A stretch of 64,000 bases of DNA from Megaleporinus macrocephalus (GCA_021613375.1 CM038728.1:32483907-32547906); one strand, 5' to 3'; positions 24,858 to 64,000 are shown, counted from the first letter of the stretch. Made by a program: numbers and translations. The notes: generated by a model from the sequence alone, not told the origin.

Positions 24858-24960
24858 CTGCTCCTCCTCTTGTTAAAAGCAGCTCTGGTTGTGGCCATGT
24901 GGCTCTACTGCCCCCCCCCAAACCTCCTCCTCTTTTCTGCCCCTTCTGCCCCAAACCACA
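24500..24960 (-). promoter_or_regulatory. basp1: Likely basp1 promoter, CpG-rich region and 5' UTR exon
   Basis: Between about 24500 and 24760 CpG is frequent (for example CCGCGG, CGCGCA, GCCGAGCGCCGGG, CACGTGCGCACCGCG), unlike the AT-rich surroundings. Just upstream on the minus strand is a (GA)n tract (24813-24856), typical of neuronal-gene 5' UTRs. It lies 3.6-4 kb upstream of the basp1 coding exon in the correct orientation. No TATA box was recognised. The exact start site and exon border cannot be read from the sequence. Confidence 0.45.
24813..24856. repeat. (CT)n microsatellite, GA-rich on the basp1 strand
   Basis: About 20 CT units, with interruptions near the end. It would be transcribed as (GA)n if basp1 starts upstream of it. 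Confidence 0.95.
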
Positions 24961-25159
24961 CCCACTGCGACCCCCCCCCACCTCTTACCCGACCCCCCCT
25001 CCAAGGCCACATATTTCTCTAGATTACATACAGTTTGTTCCTGTCAGCCTCTCTTTTCTTTCACCTCTCACCCTTTACGTGCACTCCCTGCAGCAACAGC
25101 TTTCAATTTCAGGTTTAGTGTTCAGGGGGTTTTCCACTACAGTGACTTAAGTCAATTAA

Positions 25160-25254
25160 AATCCTTAATAAATAAATAAAATAAATAAAATAAATAAAAT
25201 AAATAAAATAAATAAACAAACAAATAAATAAATAAATACATAAATAAATAAATA
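25160..25254. repeat. (AAATA)n/(AAAT)n simple repeat
   Basis: Interrupted AAATA and AAAT units. Confidence 0.95.
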
Positions 25255-25345
25255 ATTAGCATGTTTATGAATCATTTTTCATTTTAGTTACAACCCCTCA
25301 AGAGTTTAGGGATACATATTCATCACTGCTGTCTGAGCAAAAATC

Positions 25346-25377
25346 CCATTGACTTACACTGCAATGTAAGTCAATGG
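25346..25377. repeat. 13-bp-arm perfect hairpin of MITE family 1 sequence
   Basis: CCATTGACTTACA, six-base loop, TGTAAGTCAATGG. The arm is the core motif of family 1 (CCATTGACTTACAT). Confidence 0.85.
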
Positions 25378-26076
25378 AACCAGACGTCCGGACTATTTCT
25401 TTAAGGTCAACAGCAGGCATTTTCAAATTATTAAAAAAACAAAACTAAATAACAATAAACTGAGATTTTGTTCCCACAGCAGCACAAAACAGTGGAGGAA
25501 ACAGAAACCTGTGTTTTAAATGACGTAAACACACTTAAAAACTATGGAGCCATAATATGATAGAAATCTTACAGTTAATTCAATAAACTACAAATGTATC
25601 CAGGTCAAAGTCTAGTTGATATTTTAGCTTAAAATAAGGTAAAAATGTAATTTTTTAGACATAGTATTTCTTTAAGTTAAATTTAACATATTGTTTATGC
25701 CATAAACATAATACAAGCCAAAATCAATTGACCATTAAAATTAATTATATGTATTAAATGTTCTCATTTGTTATAGTACTGTGTTTTCAGTTATTTACTT
25801 AGTAAATCGTGCCACATGGAAAGGTAATGTGGGATAAAGGGTTTTTATTAATTGCCTACATTAGAAAGATTTGGGTCTAAGGTTGCGTAATGTATGTTCT
25901 ACATTGTTTTGGAATGAAACAAAATATTTGAAAAGCATTTCTTTTCCGTACGCCGTCTTTCTCATGACCCGTTTCATGCATGACTGAGTTCAAACAGCGA
26001 TTTAATAAAGATAAAATCTCAGTTTCTGAGAATAGTTAGCATAGTTAGCATATTTCAGTCAGAGTGTTCATAACCA
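25378..26076. other. Intergenic, no gene seen
   Basis: AT-rich, no array, no recognisable exon. Confidence 0.45.
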
Positions 26077-26822
26077 GCCCTGCAAACACAGAAACGCTGT
26101 GACAACGTATAGTATTGTTGCCCGCAATGTTGAAATGTACTTCCTCAGAAAGTAGTGACAATGTTATCTGACAACATTGTAATAACGTAGTGTCAACACT
26201 GTCAGTACATTGTCACAACCTCCTATAATCCTTCATACTCTCCATTATATCTGCATAGACCTGCATGGAGTTTTGCTAAGTCGCCAACAGGTTCCCAGCA
26301 AACACACAACATTGTCTACTTTCTTACAACGTTGCTACAATGTTGTGAAAAGGTGGTGCTTTTTATGTTGTTTAAACAACGTTGTCACAATGTAACTACT
26401 AAACAACCTTGCTTTATGGTATTATGACAACTTAATGGCAGCCAAATTCAATGCAGTTTCATAAAAATATAATTGAACATATTAAGGATTCTAGGAGGTT
26501 GTGATAATGTACTAACAATATTGCCACTATGTTGTCACAACATTGTCAGATAACATTGTCACAACTTTCTGAGGAGGTACATTTCAAAGTTAGAGGCACC
26601 AAAACAGTACATTGTCACAATGTTGTCACAACATAAATGTGTTTGCAGGGTATTCATAATGCCATAATGATATAAAATGATTTAATAGTGATGTTGTGAC
26701 AATGTTGTGACAATGTTGTGACAGCATTGTTCAAACAACATAAGAAGCATCACCTTTTGACAGTGTTATAGCAACATTGTAAGAGAGTAGACAACACTGT
26801 GACAACACTGCGTGTATGCTGG
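26077..26822. mobile_element. Interleaved foldback (inverted-repeat) cluster
   Basis: Arm pair 1: 26077-26235 (starts CCCTGCAAACACAG) with about 26480-26652 (ends GTGTTTGCAGGG). Arm pair 2: about 26296-26395 with about 26690-26822 (ACAACATTGTCTACT against AGTAGACAACACTGT). All arms are built from ACAATGTTGTCACAACATTG-like blocks. There is no coding capacity. The order is A-B-A'-B'. Confidence 0.75.
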
Positions 26823-27479
26823 GATGCCACTTCCATTCAAAACACATATGTGCCATATTTCTTGGTTGTTGTTATGGAAAATGAAAAGCTAGTGAGATTT
26901 TTATTTGGTCAACACTTCACTGATTTCCTGCAAACTTCTCCTCATGAATCTGCTTAGCCTGTTGTTGTTTTGGTGGCAATTCACCAAATGCTAACAGGCA
27001 AAGGAAGTTCTGAGACACCGCCGCTGGGAAAAATCAGTTTTATTTCAAATTAAATCTCTCTGTATCGCTGATTGTTCATCTTTTCTGTTATTTGTGTTTA
27101 TGTTTGGCCAGATTGCCCCACTTTGCTTTGTTTACATGTTAGCCGTGTTGCTAATCTGTCCTGCTGTTTAGCCAGAAGGGAGAGACGTTACAAAACATGT
27201 GCTGAAAGTTTCATGGTGTGCGAAGTTTGTGCTAAGTTTGACAGACACTGTAATTAATCACAGAGTGACTGTAATAAACGTGGAAAGAAGAAAGTGAGGA
27301 GCTCTCTAAGGAAGACTTTACTAATAAAGACAATGACCTCTAGTGGCTGAACACTGAAAGTACAACTACAAGAGCTGTTAACTCTCTCTATAGGCCTCTG
27401 GCACTGAAAACATATACATTAAAACATAATTAACTGAAATAGGAGACTAGCCTGCAGATTAAGATCCTTGATTTTCATT
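26823..27479. other. Intergenic, no gene seen
   Basis: No array or conserved exon recognised. Confidence 0.4.
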
Positions 27480-27940
27480 TTTCATTTGAGCACAACAGCT
27501 GCTGTTTATATACTGTTAAAGTTTCATGATGAGTAAACCAATAGAAATGCTCTCAATTATTTGGGAAACAATTCTGGTTCCATTGACTTACATTGAACAT
27601 AAAGATAGGTTTTCTCCTTTACTGTTAAGTCACTATTTTGGAGATTTTTTGTTTTTCTTTGTCTTTTGGCAATATGTATTACATGTTCGTATGTATGTAA
27701 TACACATATGTTCTTTAGTTTTATATACGAATATCTATATCACTGTTGTCCAAAGAAAAACAAGTATCTCTGAAGTGATAACTTTACAGCAGAGGACGAA
27801 AACACTACTGCGATGTAAGTTAATAGTAAGATATTTTACATTTTATTGGTCCAAACATCAAGAAATTTGAACTCTGAATGTAAAAGACAAACATACAGTG
27901 GCAGAAAACTGAGATACTTGGTGTTCTTTAGACAGTAAAA
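27480..27940. mobile_element. Two MITE family 1 copies in opposite orientation
   Basis: 27480-27680 carries CTGGTTCCATTGACTTACAT and GGAGATTTTTTG. 27745-27940 begins TTGTCCAAAGAAAAACAAGT and reads in the other direction (GATGTAAGTTAATAGTAAG). Confidence 0.65.
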
Positions 27941-28434
27941 AATGTAATGATATGCTATGTATTAGATATATGTAAGTATATGTATATAATAATAACATGC
28001 CACATACGTTGGTGTCTATATGTAATGAGAGTTTTCTAATCCTAATCCTAACTTTAACCTCAGGAACCGAAAATAAATGGTTTTAGACACACACACTCTC
28101 ACACACACACACACATATTGTGTTCAGTTGTTCTGTAGAAGCTCTTGCCGGTCAGACAATAAGAGCAGTAAGAATGGGAGGTCGAGTTTCAGGGCCGTTC
28201 TCATGACTCATGCTTTTGGAATGCTAGCATGCTAGCATGTTAGCACTCCCTGGAGACCTCCAGGCTGATCCCTAAAATCCTGTCAACTGAACATCCAACC
28301 ACGAACATCCAGCTGCATCTGACAGCAGACTGAGAGAATTTCTGTATGTACATCAGAAGCCCAAGAGAAAAGCTTTACATTAGAAACAGGAACATTGCTG
28401 TGAGGATTTAGATGCATTCAGTCACAAGAACAGA

Positions 28435-29590
28435 ATAATCAGTCCTAGGTTAATCAGTCATCAGCTAGTCATTCCTGGGCTAACCAACCACAGGCTTGTT
28501 CATTCTGGGCTAACCAATCACACGCTGGCTAATCGATCATAGGACCGGTCACAGGCTAATCACTCTAGAGCTAACCAATCACAGGCTGGCAACAACAACA
28601 AAAAAATCTTAGGCAGGCTTACCAATCACAGGCTAACCAATAACAGACTGGCTATTTAATCATGGGACCAGTCACAGGCTAATCATTCTTCAGCTAACCA
28701 ATAACAGGCTGGCTATTTAATCATAGGACCAGTCACAGGCTAATCATTCTTCAGCTAACCAATAACAGGCTGGCTATTTAATCATGGGACCAGTCACAAG
28801 CTAATCATTCTTCAGCTAACCAATAACAGGCTGGCTATTTAATCATAGGACCAGTCACAGGCTAATCATTCTTCAGCTAACCAATAACAGGCTGGCTATT
28901 TAATCATGGGACCAGTCACAAGCTAATCATTCTTCAGCTAACCAATCACCTGTCGACTCTAGAAACCTCAGACTGGCTAACCAATCACAGACTGGCTATT
29001 TACTAATAGGACCAGTCACAAGCTAATCATTGTTCAGCTAACCAATAACAGGCTGGCTATTTAATAATAGGACCAGTAACAAGCTAATCATTCTTCAGCT
29101 AACCAATAACAGGCTGACTCTAAAAATCACAGACTGGCTAACCAATCACAGACTGGCTAACCAATTACAGACTAACTAATCACAGGGTAATTAGTCACAG
29201 GATAAACAATCACAGGCTGGCTCATTAATCACAGGTTGACCAACCACAGGCAAATCAGTCACAGACTAACCAATCAGAGACTAACCAATTACTGGCTGGC
29301 TACAGTATCACAGGCTGGCTACTTGATTACAGACTAAATATTACAAGCTCACCAATCACAGCCTGGCTAATCAGTTACAGGCTATTAAATCACAGGCTAA
29401 CTGATCACAGACTAACCGATCACAGGTGGGTAAAAGTAATCACAGACTGGCCAGCCAATCACAGGCTAACCAACCACAAGTTGGCTAATCAATCACATAT
29501 TAACTGATCACAGACTAACCGATCACAGGCTGGCTAAAAGTAATCACAGTCTGGCTAACCAATCACAGGCTAACCAATCACACATGTGCT
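28435..29590. repeat. 61-bp minisatellite rich in AACCAATCAC motifs
   Basis: Central copies (28638-29110) are regular 61-mers: AATAACAGGCTGGCTATTTA, then ATCATAGGACCAGTCACAGG, CTAATCATTCTTCAGCTAAC and C. The flanks are shorter units of the type CTAACCAATCACAGGCTGG. Many copies contain CCAAT. Confidence 0.92.
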
Positions 29591-30521
29591 AACCAGCACG
29601 GATTGCTTTTAAAATGAGTTACAGTACAGGACAGCCAATCAGAACACTGCTCATTTACATATGGGTCCTAAAAACACAGTAAGGAAAACTGTGAGGGATA
29701 CAGAGAGGCAGAAATGGGATCATGTGGAAGTGAATAATGAGTGTATTTGTGTTATTTTATATTCTGATTTTATTTCATGATGAATAAAGAAGAGACGTGT
29801 TGATCTCCAGGACCACTGGGGGCTCAAAGCTCATAACTTACCATATGTTCTGACCTCAGGGAGCGACCGGGAGCCACAGCGATGGCTGAATCTCATCTGC
29901 TAACAACCCCCAGCCCCCCAACCCTCCAGAGCAGGAGCAGGTGTAGCACAGCGTCCGTCAATGATCTCAGCACTAATTAACCCCCATTCACTCCCTCTTC
30001 TCTTTACTGGGGGGAGTGCTGGGCAGCACACTGGCAGCTGGTTTCTGTATTGATTACGTGTCTGTAAACCTGGTTTAAACTGGCTTAGAGTCCGAATGTG
30101 CTCTTAACATGGACAAAATGTCAAACCACCTTGTTTTACCTTTCACACGGATGCAGATGTCCTGTAGGAGATCAATTATCTCTGAGAATGTTGCTTCAGT
30201 CTGTTAAAGACAATCAAGATGAGAGCTGAACACAACTGAACTGGACGGCTGATGAAGGCGGAGTGATGTTTGATGAACGTATTTTGTTGTTTGTTTGCTT
30301 GTTTTTTCCCAAATCGATCAAAACTTGTTTAATTAATTTTTAGTATTTCACAAACAAATTCAACTTTATTTTGCAATATTTATTATTATATTATATAATT
30401 ATATAATTATTATAGTTTGGTGTTTATTATAGTTTGTTTTATTGTTGTTGTTATTGTTTTATTTATTACTGGTGTTTTCTGCTGTGCATACATTTGACTT
30501 GAAATATTAAACACATAACTA
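29591..30521. other. Intergenic, no gene seen
   Basis: No array or supported exon. Confidence 0.4.
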
Positions 30522-30522
30522 C

Positions 30523-30574
<52 letters not shown>
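30522..30574. repeat. (ATT)n microsatellite
   Basis: About 17 units. Confidence 0.97.
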
Positions 30575-30576
<2 letters not shown>

Positions 30577-30639
30577 TCAAAATATAATGATATCTCTTAG
30601 ATAGATAGATAATGTCTGAAATCATTAATTTAAAGTGCC

Positions 30640-30840
30640 ATATACACATCACCCCTGTCCAAAGCAAAACATCCTCAACTTTCACTGTAAGTTAGCATAA
30701 AGTGTTTTTATTCCAAGTGATTTTGGAGCATAATCATGAAACTTTCAAAGGATATAAAGAGCAACTGTAATGTTCGAATGATATAGAAAAATCTAAATAA
30801 ACAAAAATGGAGAAACATGTTTGGACAGTGACGATGTACT
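30640..30840. mobile_element. MITE family 1 copy, diverged and inverted
   Basis: CCCTGTCCAAAGCAAAACAT at one end and GAGAAACATGTTTGGACAGT at the other form the inverted ends. Confidence 0.6.
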
Positions 30841-31094
30841 AGTGCAATTTCCATGTACTAATTAAAGAATTTAAAGGATGCCTACATTGTATTTTTTTAT
30901 GAAAATGACTAAAGCTCTGTATCCTGCTGTTCCTCTTTTTCACCAGCAGGTGTCCTCACTGTGCGTTTACTGTTTTTACCCACTTCCAAGATTTCTGATC
31001 GATGTAGTTAAAGTTCCAGAGAATCTAAAGTTTTGTTCATCTGGACCTCAATATCCCCAACATTGTTCCTTCATCACTGATGGATAAAGCAATA

Positions 31095-33068
31095 AACAGA
31101 TGAAGAAACAGTGTTGGTGGTGATAAAGGAATGAACAGTGTTGGAATGAAGGGATGAAGGAACAGTGTTGGTGGTGATAAAGGAATGAACAGTGTTGGAA
31201 TGAAGGGATGAAGGAACAGTGTTGGTGGTGATAAAGGAATGAACAGTGTTGGAATGAAGGGATGAAGGAACAGTGTTGGTGGTAATAAAGGAATGAAGGG
31301 ATGATGGAACAGTGTTGGTGGTGATAAAGGAATGAAGGGATGAAGGAACAGTGTTGGTGGTGATAAAGGAATGAAGGGATGAAGGAACAGTGTTGGTGGT
31401 GATAAAGGAATGAAGGGATGAAGGAACAGTGTTGGTGGTGATGAAGGGATGAAGGAACAGTGTTGGTGGTGATAAAGGAATGAAGGGATGAAGGAACAGT
31501 GTTGGTGATGATAAAGGAATGAAGGGATGAAGGAACAGTGTTGGTGATGATAAAGGAATGAAGGGATGAAGGAACAGTGTTGGTGATGATAAAGGAATGA
31601 AGGGATGAAGGAACAGTGTTGGTGATGGTAAAGGAATGAAGGGATGAAGGAACAGTGTTGGTGATGATAAAGGAATAAAGGGATGAAGGCACAGTGTTGG
31701 TGGTGATAAAGGAATGAAGGGATGAAGGAACAGTGTTGGTGGTGATGAAGGAATGAAGGGATGAAGGAACAGTGTTGGTGGTGATGAAGGGATGAAGGAA
31801 CAGTGTTGGTGGTGATAAAGGAATAAAGGGATGAAGGCACAGTGTTGGTGGTGATAAAGGAATGAAGGGATGAAGGAACAGTGTTGGTGGTGATAAAGGT
31901 ATGAAGGGATGAAGGAACAGTGTTGGTGATGATAAAGGAATGAAGGGATGAAGGAACAGTGTTGGTGGTGATAAAGGTATGAAGGGATGAAGGAACAGTG
32001 TTGGTGATGGTAAAGGAATTAAGGGATGAAGGAACAGTGTTGGTGGTGATAAAGGTATGAAGGGATGAAGGAACAGTGTTGGTGATGATAAAGGAATGAA
32101 GGAATAAAGGAACAGTGTTGGTGGTGATAAAGGTATGAAGGGATGAAGGAACAGTGTTGGTGGTGATAAAGGAATGAAGGGATGAAGGAACAGTGTTGGT
32201 GGTGATAAAGGAATGAAGGGATGAAGGAACAGTGTTGGTGGTGATAAAGGAATGAAGGGATGAAGGAACAGTGTTGGTGGTGATAAAGGAATGAAGGAAT
32301 AAAGGAACAGTGTTGGTGGTGATAAAGGAATGAAGGGATGAAGGAACAGTGTTGGTGATGATAAAGGAATGAAGGGATGAAGGAACAGTGTTGGTGATGA
32401 TAAAGGAATGAAGAAATAAAGGAACAGTGTTGGTGTTGATAAAGGTATGAAGGGATGAATGAACAGTGTTGGTGATGATAAAGGAATGAAGGGATGAAGG
32501 AACAGTGTTGGTGGTGATAAAGGAATGAAGGGATGATGGAACAGTGTTGGTGGTGATAAAGGAATGAAGGGATGAAGGAACAGTGTTGGTGGTGATGAAG
32601 GGATGAAGGAACAGTGTTGGTAGTGATAAAGGAATGAAGGGATGAAGGAACAGTGTTGGTGATGATAAAGAAATGAAGGGATGAAGGAACAGTGTTGGTG
32701 GTGATAAAGGAATGAAGGGATGATGGAACAGTGTTGGTGGTGATAAAGGAATGAAGGGATGAAGGAACAGTGTTGGTGATGATAAAGGAATGAAGGGATG
32801 AAGGAACAGTGTTGGTAAAGATAAAGGTATGAAGGGATGAAGGAACAGTGTAGGTGATGATAAAGGTATGAAGGGATGAAGGAACAGTGTAGGTGATGAT
32901 AAAGGTATGAAGGGATGAAGGAACAGTGTAGGTGATGATAAAGGAATGAAGGAATAAAGGAACAGTGTTGGTGGTGATAAAGGTATGAAGGGATGAAGGA
33001 ACAGTGTTGGTGGTGATAAAGGAATGAAGGGATGAAGGAACAGTGTTGGTGATGATAAAGGAATAAAG
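31095..33068. repeat. 39-bp minisatellite, about 50 copies
   Basis: Unit GATAAAGGAATGAAGGGATG then AAGGAACAGTGTTGGTGGT. Variants GTGATGAT and GTGGTGAT alternate, and some units lack GATAAAGGAAT. The first three copies have an extra GAACAGTGTTG block. The 39-base period keeps frames open on the minus strand but no gene is implied. Confidence 0.97.
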
Positions 33069-33189
33069 TCAGCTATAAGTGTTGGACAGACAGCTGTCAG
33101 TCAGGCGGCTCAATAGCCACGCCCATGCAGTTCTCAGATAGGTCTGATCAGCAGTTGGTATGCCTTAATTTATATTTGTATCTAATTTT

Positions 33190-33570
33190 TACAGACTGTA
33201 TTTGATCTGTTTCTCTGTATACTCTGTTAACCTGTTTTTTAATGATCAGGACCCCCACAGGACCACCACAGAGCAAGTACTATTAAGGCGTGTGGATCAT
33301 TCTCAGCACTGCAGTGCTATCATCATCTCTGACTTTACATGTACCCGGTGGACCAGCATGGTAAGAGTGTCTAATGGAGTAGACAGTGAGTGGGCACAGT
33401 GTTTAAGAACTCCAGCAGCATCGCTGTGTCTGATCCACTCACACCAGCACCATGCCAGTGTCACTGCAGTGCTGAGAATGACCTACAACCCAAATAATAC
33501 CTGTTCTGTGGTGGTCCGGTATTGGGGGGATCATGATGGTTGAAGAACAGGGTAATATAAAAGGGTATAA
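33190..33570. mobile_element. Palindromic teleost dispersed repeat
   Basis: The left arm (CAGGACCACCACAGAGCAAG, GATCATTCTCAGCACTGCAG) is inverted in the right arm (CACTGCAGTGCTGAGAATG, CTGTTCTGTGGTGGTCC). Same family as 7335-8440. No coding capacity. Confidence 0.7.
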
Positions 33571-34809
33571 TTTGGTGTCTGATCAACTAAAAGTGGCGTC
33601 TACACAGAACAGGACACTACAGACCTGTTTAAACTCCAAATAACTCCAAATATTATTCTCTTCATTTACTTTAAAAAGTACTTATAGGTGCTTTAGATCG
33701 GATTTTGGGTTGTTTGGCAGATTTTTCACTAAAATGTTCAACTTTAGAGGAAAAAAGCTGAAACCAGATCAGTTCTGCACAGTAAGCAATAATACCTGGT
33801 GTTTGAACAGCGATGCAAACATGAATATTTAGTGAAATTAAACATGAAAAGGTGTTTTTTTTCTGAAAAAGTGACATTTGACAAAAAATCTGCCAAAATC
33901 ACAAAAGGAGTGGAGGATGACGTCATTCAGGCCAACGCGTATGCGGCTGCCTGTCCAACCGCCGGATCATAATCACAAACATAAATTACTTAAATAGAAC
34001 TGCGACCTTTTACTTAGTTTTATTTCTTTAATTTTACAGGAAAGCGCGTTTAGGTCCAAGACCGTGTATGACTGTCGTGTTTATAAACTACAACATATGT
34101 GAGTTTGTGGAACTGAAGTTTGGACTTGTGGCTTTGGGTCCTTCAGGCGAAGCCTCCACCCTTCATTCGCTTTTATTTTCACACCCGTTTTGCGGATCCA
34201 CGCCCACTCCGCTCTCTGATTGGCCAACAACGCCGAGACGATCTAAATAAATAAATAAATAAATAATAATTGTAGATTTAATTTGTGTGTTGGGCGAATT
34301 TATCTTCACAATTCCATCGGGATGGTAATAAAAATGATAGCAAAGCGATTATTGATTAAGTGATGTGGAAAATTTTAACAGAGCCTTATTCTAAATTAAA
34401 TAAAATATCTAAACGATGATTAACAACGCAGTATAAACAATCTAGTTATATTATTTATATAAAAAAAATAATTAATTAAAAAAAAATAAAAATAAATAAT
34501 GGTATCGACAATAAAACAAGTGATTAATGAAGCAAAAAAAGAAATGAAAAAACACATATTTTGTGCTAAATCAACAATTGTGTGTAAATATATTGGTAAA
34601 ATATTTTTAATGATTATTTAAAATGCCTTAATCATCCCTGATTACTTAAATCCTGGTCAACGAAATCGATCAATCTCTGTACACGGTGTTATACAGCATG
34701 ATAAATGGATACAAATAGCATAAAAATATCTTTAATCTTTAGTAAATATTTTAAGTAAATCGATTAAAAATGATAAAAGTCCCAAATCTGAATGATTTGC
34801 TCAGCGTCC
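33571..34809. other. Sequence upstream of dync1li2
   Basis: No gene seen. 34030-34240 has several CpG and an inverted CCAAT, perhaps an upstream promoter part. 34240-34790 is very AT-rich. Confidence 0.4.
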
Positions 34810-34887
34810 CTCACCAGCCAATCAGAGCGCAGAGTGGGCGGGGCTGCCGGAATGCGGGCGGGAAAAGCGGCGCGGCTGGTGGGGAAG

Positions 34888-34893
<6 letters not shown>
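34810..34893 (+). promoter_or_regulatory. dync1li2: dync1li2 core promoter: CCAAT box, GC box, E2F-like and YY1-like sites
   Basis: Just before the start codon are CCAAT at 34818-34822, a GC box GGGCGGGGC at 34836-34844, GGCGGGAAAA (E2F-like) at about 34858-34867, and AAGATGGCG (YY1-like) at 34885-34893 overlapping the ATG. There is no TATA box. This is the usual make-up of a housekeeping promoter with a short 5' UTR. An inverted CCAAT (ATTGG) also occurs at 34219-34223. Confidence 0.6.
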
Positions 34894-61750
<26,857 letters not shown>

Positions 61751-62071
61751 GTGAATAGCCGTCACTAACCTGTCTAACCAGCACTGTCTCTCTGTACGTG
61801 CCTGTTACCTGTGGAAAACCTTGTTGTGTGGAGGTTTACCTGTAGAGTCGGAGAGCGCTTCAAACCGGGACAATCGAGGAGACGCTGAAGCAGCCGGTGA
61901 TGTTTCGTCCTTGCTGGTTTAACTCTGTAAACCATGTGACTCATATTTCATACCACTACATATTTATTTAATAAGCTAATGCATGAATTGATCTGTCCAG
62001 GCTCCGTCCATTCATAGCTACTGTTCGGCAAAGTTCATGATGATAAACAATGATACAAATTCCATATAACC

Positions 62072-62790
62072 ATAGTTTATATATCACAATACCTACATTT
62101 AGAGTTATACATTCAACCTAATGAGAAACTGTACTCAGTTTATATATCACAATACCTACATTTAGAGTTATACATTCAACCTAATGAGAAACTGTACTCA
62201 GTTTATATATCACAATACCTACATTTAGAGTTATACATTCAACCTAATGAAAAACTGTACTCAGTTTATATACAATACCTACATTTAGAGTTATACATTC
62301 AACCTTATGAGAAACTGTACTCAGTTTATATATCACAATACCTACATTTAGAGTTATACATTCAACCTTATGAGAAACTGTACTCAGTTTATATATCACA
62401 ATACCTACATTTAGAGTTATACACTCAACCTAATGAGAAACTGTACTCAGTTTATATACAATACCTACATTTAGAGTTATACATTCAACCTAATGAGAAA
62501 CTGTACTCAGTTTATATATCACAATACCTACATTTAGAGTTATACATTCAACCTAATGAGAAACTGTACTCAGTTTATATATCACAATACCTACATTTAA
62601 AGTTATACATTCAACCTAATGAGAAACTGTACTCAGTTTATATACAATACCTACATTTAGAGTTATACATTCAACCTAATGAGAAACTGTACTCAGTTTA
62701 TATACAATACCTACATTTAGAGATATACATTCAACCTAATGAGAAACTGTACTCAGTTTATATACAATACCTACATTTAGAGTTATACAT
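62072..62790. repeat. 63-bp minisatellite, about 11 copies, intron 12
   Basis: Unit TATATATCACAATACCTACA, TTTAGAGTTATACATTCAAC, CTAATGAGAAACTGTACTCA, GTT. Several copies lack four bases (TATATACAATACC, 59-bp form). Confidence 0.96.
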
Positions 62791-63702
62791 ATTTAAGTTA
62801 AATGTGGTTTTAGTAGGAAGTTTTGTTTCACAGCAGCTACTTTAAAAGTATGTGTTTGTGGGCGGAGCCTGTATAGGTTAATACACTATTACTCCTCATC
62901 CACATTAAGTCCTACAAGCTGACCTCACTGCTGTCCTCCCCTCACTGATGTCATGGCCTTGGCGTCCAAACCCCTCTGCTGTGGATAAAAAGAGGAAATG
63001 CATGCAGCCGCTCCTTCCTCCCTCGTTGGCGCTCGTGATTGGTTTTGCATGTGTGCAGCCGCCGTCATGTTTTTGCTATCGCAGCATTCCAGCATTGAAA
63101 CACAGCTCAGCTCCTCCACAACCCTCCACAAACCTCCTCAACCTCCCCTCTCTCAGGACCAGTACCGGAACAAATTCACCAAAATAAGCTGTGATTTTAG
63201 ACGTACCCCTCCTCGAGGTAGACCAGACCACCAGCTTGGTCTTCATTACTTAGATGTTTGTATGTTTTATGGCAGTATAACGAGTTTCCTTCTTAATTTC
63301 TCGATATCGCTGTTAAATTTGCTTTATGATATACAGTTTATGACTGTGCATTAACTTTCAGATGTTGGTCACAATTTACTTTTTTTTGTGTGATATGCGA
63401 TAAAATGAACTCAGTTCTGTCCTAAATTGGCATCTTTTCTAGTTTGAAAATTTGCAAAATGTCTTATTTACTGACTTGGCGTTAGTTTGTTTAAAAAAAA
63501 AAAAAAAAAAAAAAAGAAGCAGCTTGTGCTTTATACAGCCATGCACTGCAGCCCTGGTTTCTGTGTTGTTGTTGATCTAACACACTTCTGCATATTTCAG
63601 TGCACAGTTACTGTTTATTTGCTAAATTTAAGATATTGGGCAAAAAATAATATATAAATAAATATAAGATTTACACATATACACACAACTGTATAATTAT
63701 AT

Positions 63703-63748
<46 letters not shown>

Positions 63749-63777
63749 ATGTATATGTGTGTGTGTGTGTGTATGTA

Positions 63778-63827
<50 letters not shown>

Positions 63828-64000
63828 ACTCAGCAAGTAAGTAGAAATTGTGCATGAAATTTGCAGGACAAAAAACACATAAATTGAATGAAACGTCTAA
63901 ACGTTTTTAATTTGGCTGTGTTTAATATTGTACATTTTATTAAATGTATTTTCTAAATGTTTGTTTTTAAAATAAATTATTTTTTAATATTATTCAATAG
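62791..64000. other. dync1li2 intron 12, right edge
   Basis: No exon found, including the expected last exon. Poly(A) of 23 bases at 63492-63514 and a TA/TG compound microsatellite at about 63700-63827. An open frame at 62998-63354 has no recognisable similarity. Confidence 0.5.

Noticed and set aside
31037..31840. 267- and 214-codon minus-strand frames
   Set aside because: Products of the 39-bp minisatellite, whose period is a multiple of three. Two different frames are open at once.
62998..63354. Open frame that might be the last dync1li2 exon
   Set aside because: Its translation lacks the expected conserved C-terminal sequence and the phase-1 continuation after exon 12.

Overview
The window looks like a ray-finned fish (teleost) chromosome segment. 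It has compact vertebrate-type introns with GT-AG borders, dense CA/TA/CT microsatellites, a tRNA-derived SINE of the kind seen in many teleosts, a Tc1/mariner remnant and several short inverted-repeat transposons. I could not fix the species. No bacterial or viral gene organisation is present.

Two protein-coding genes can be supported. (1) basp1 (brain acid soluble protein 1) lies on the minus strand. Its whole coding region is one exon (20926 down to 18938), preceded by a splice acceptor and followed by about 0.75 kb of 3' UTR ending near an AATAAA at 18185-18180. A CpG-rich stretch near 24.5-24.9 kb is the likely promoter and 5' UTR exon. (2) dync1li2 (cytoplasmic dynein 1 light intermediate chain 2) lies on the plus strand from 34888. 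I could join twelve coding exons in frame up to 61750 (454 complete codons). The final exon, about 38 codons by comparison with the human protein, lies beyond the right edge. The two genes are transcribed away from each other with about 10 kb between them. They share no known pathway; one is a membrane-associated growth-cone protein, the other a motor subunit.

Layout: 0.3-5.3 kb tandem arrays, including a 25-bp unit carrying CCCTAA; 5.3-18 kb gene-free sequence with short transposons (including two inverted copies of a ~730-bp element and a TTAA-flanked element), a 41-bp array and microsatellites; 18.1-24.9 kb basp1; 25-34 kb intergenic, with a foldback cluster, a 61-bp array and a 39-bp array; 34.9 kb to the end dync1li2, whose introns hold large arrays (56 bp in intron 2, 40 bp in intron 4, a SINE-derived array in intron 5, 57 bp in intron 11, 63 bp in intron 12).

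The most notable points are: the roughly one quarter of the window made of minisatellite; a textbook U12-type (minor spliceosome) intron 6 in dync1li2; a perfect 83-bp-arm inverted repeat in intron 8; a strongly expanded basp1 protein (662 residues against about 227 in human) with a fragment of its coding repeat also in its own intron; and a SINE whose interior has become a minisatellite. I did not find a convincing new enzymatic or defence system.
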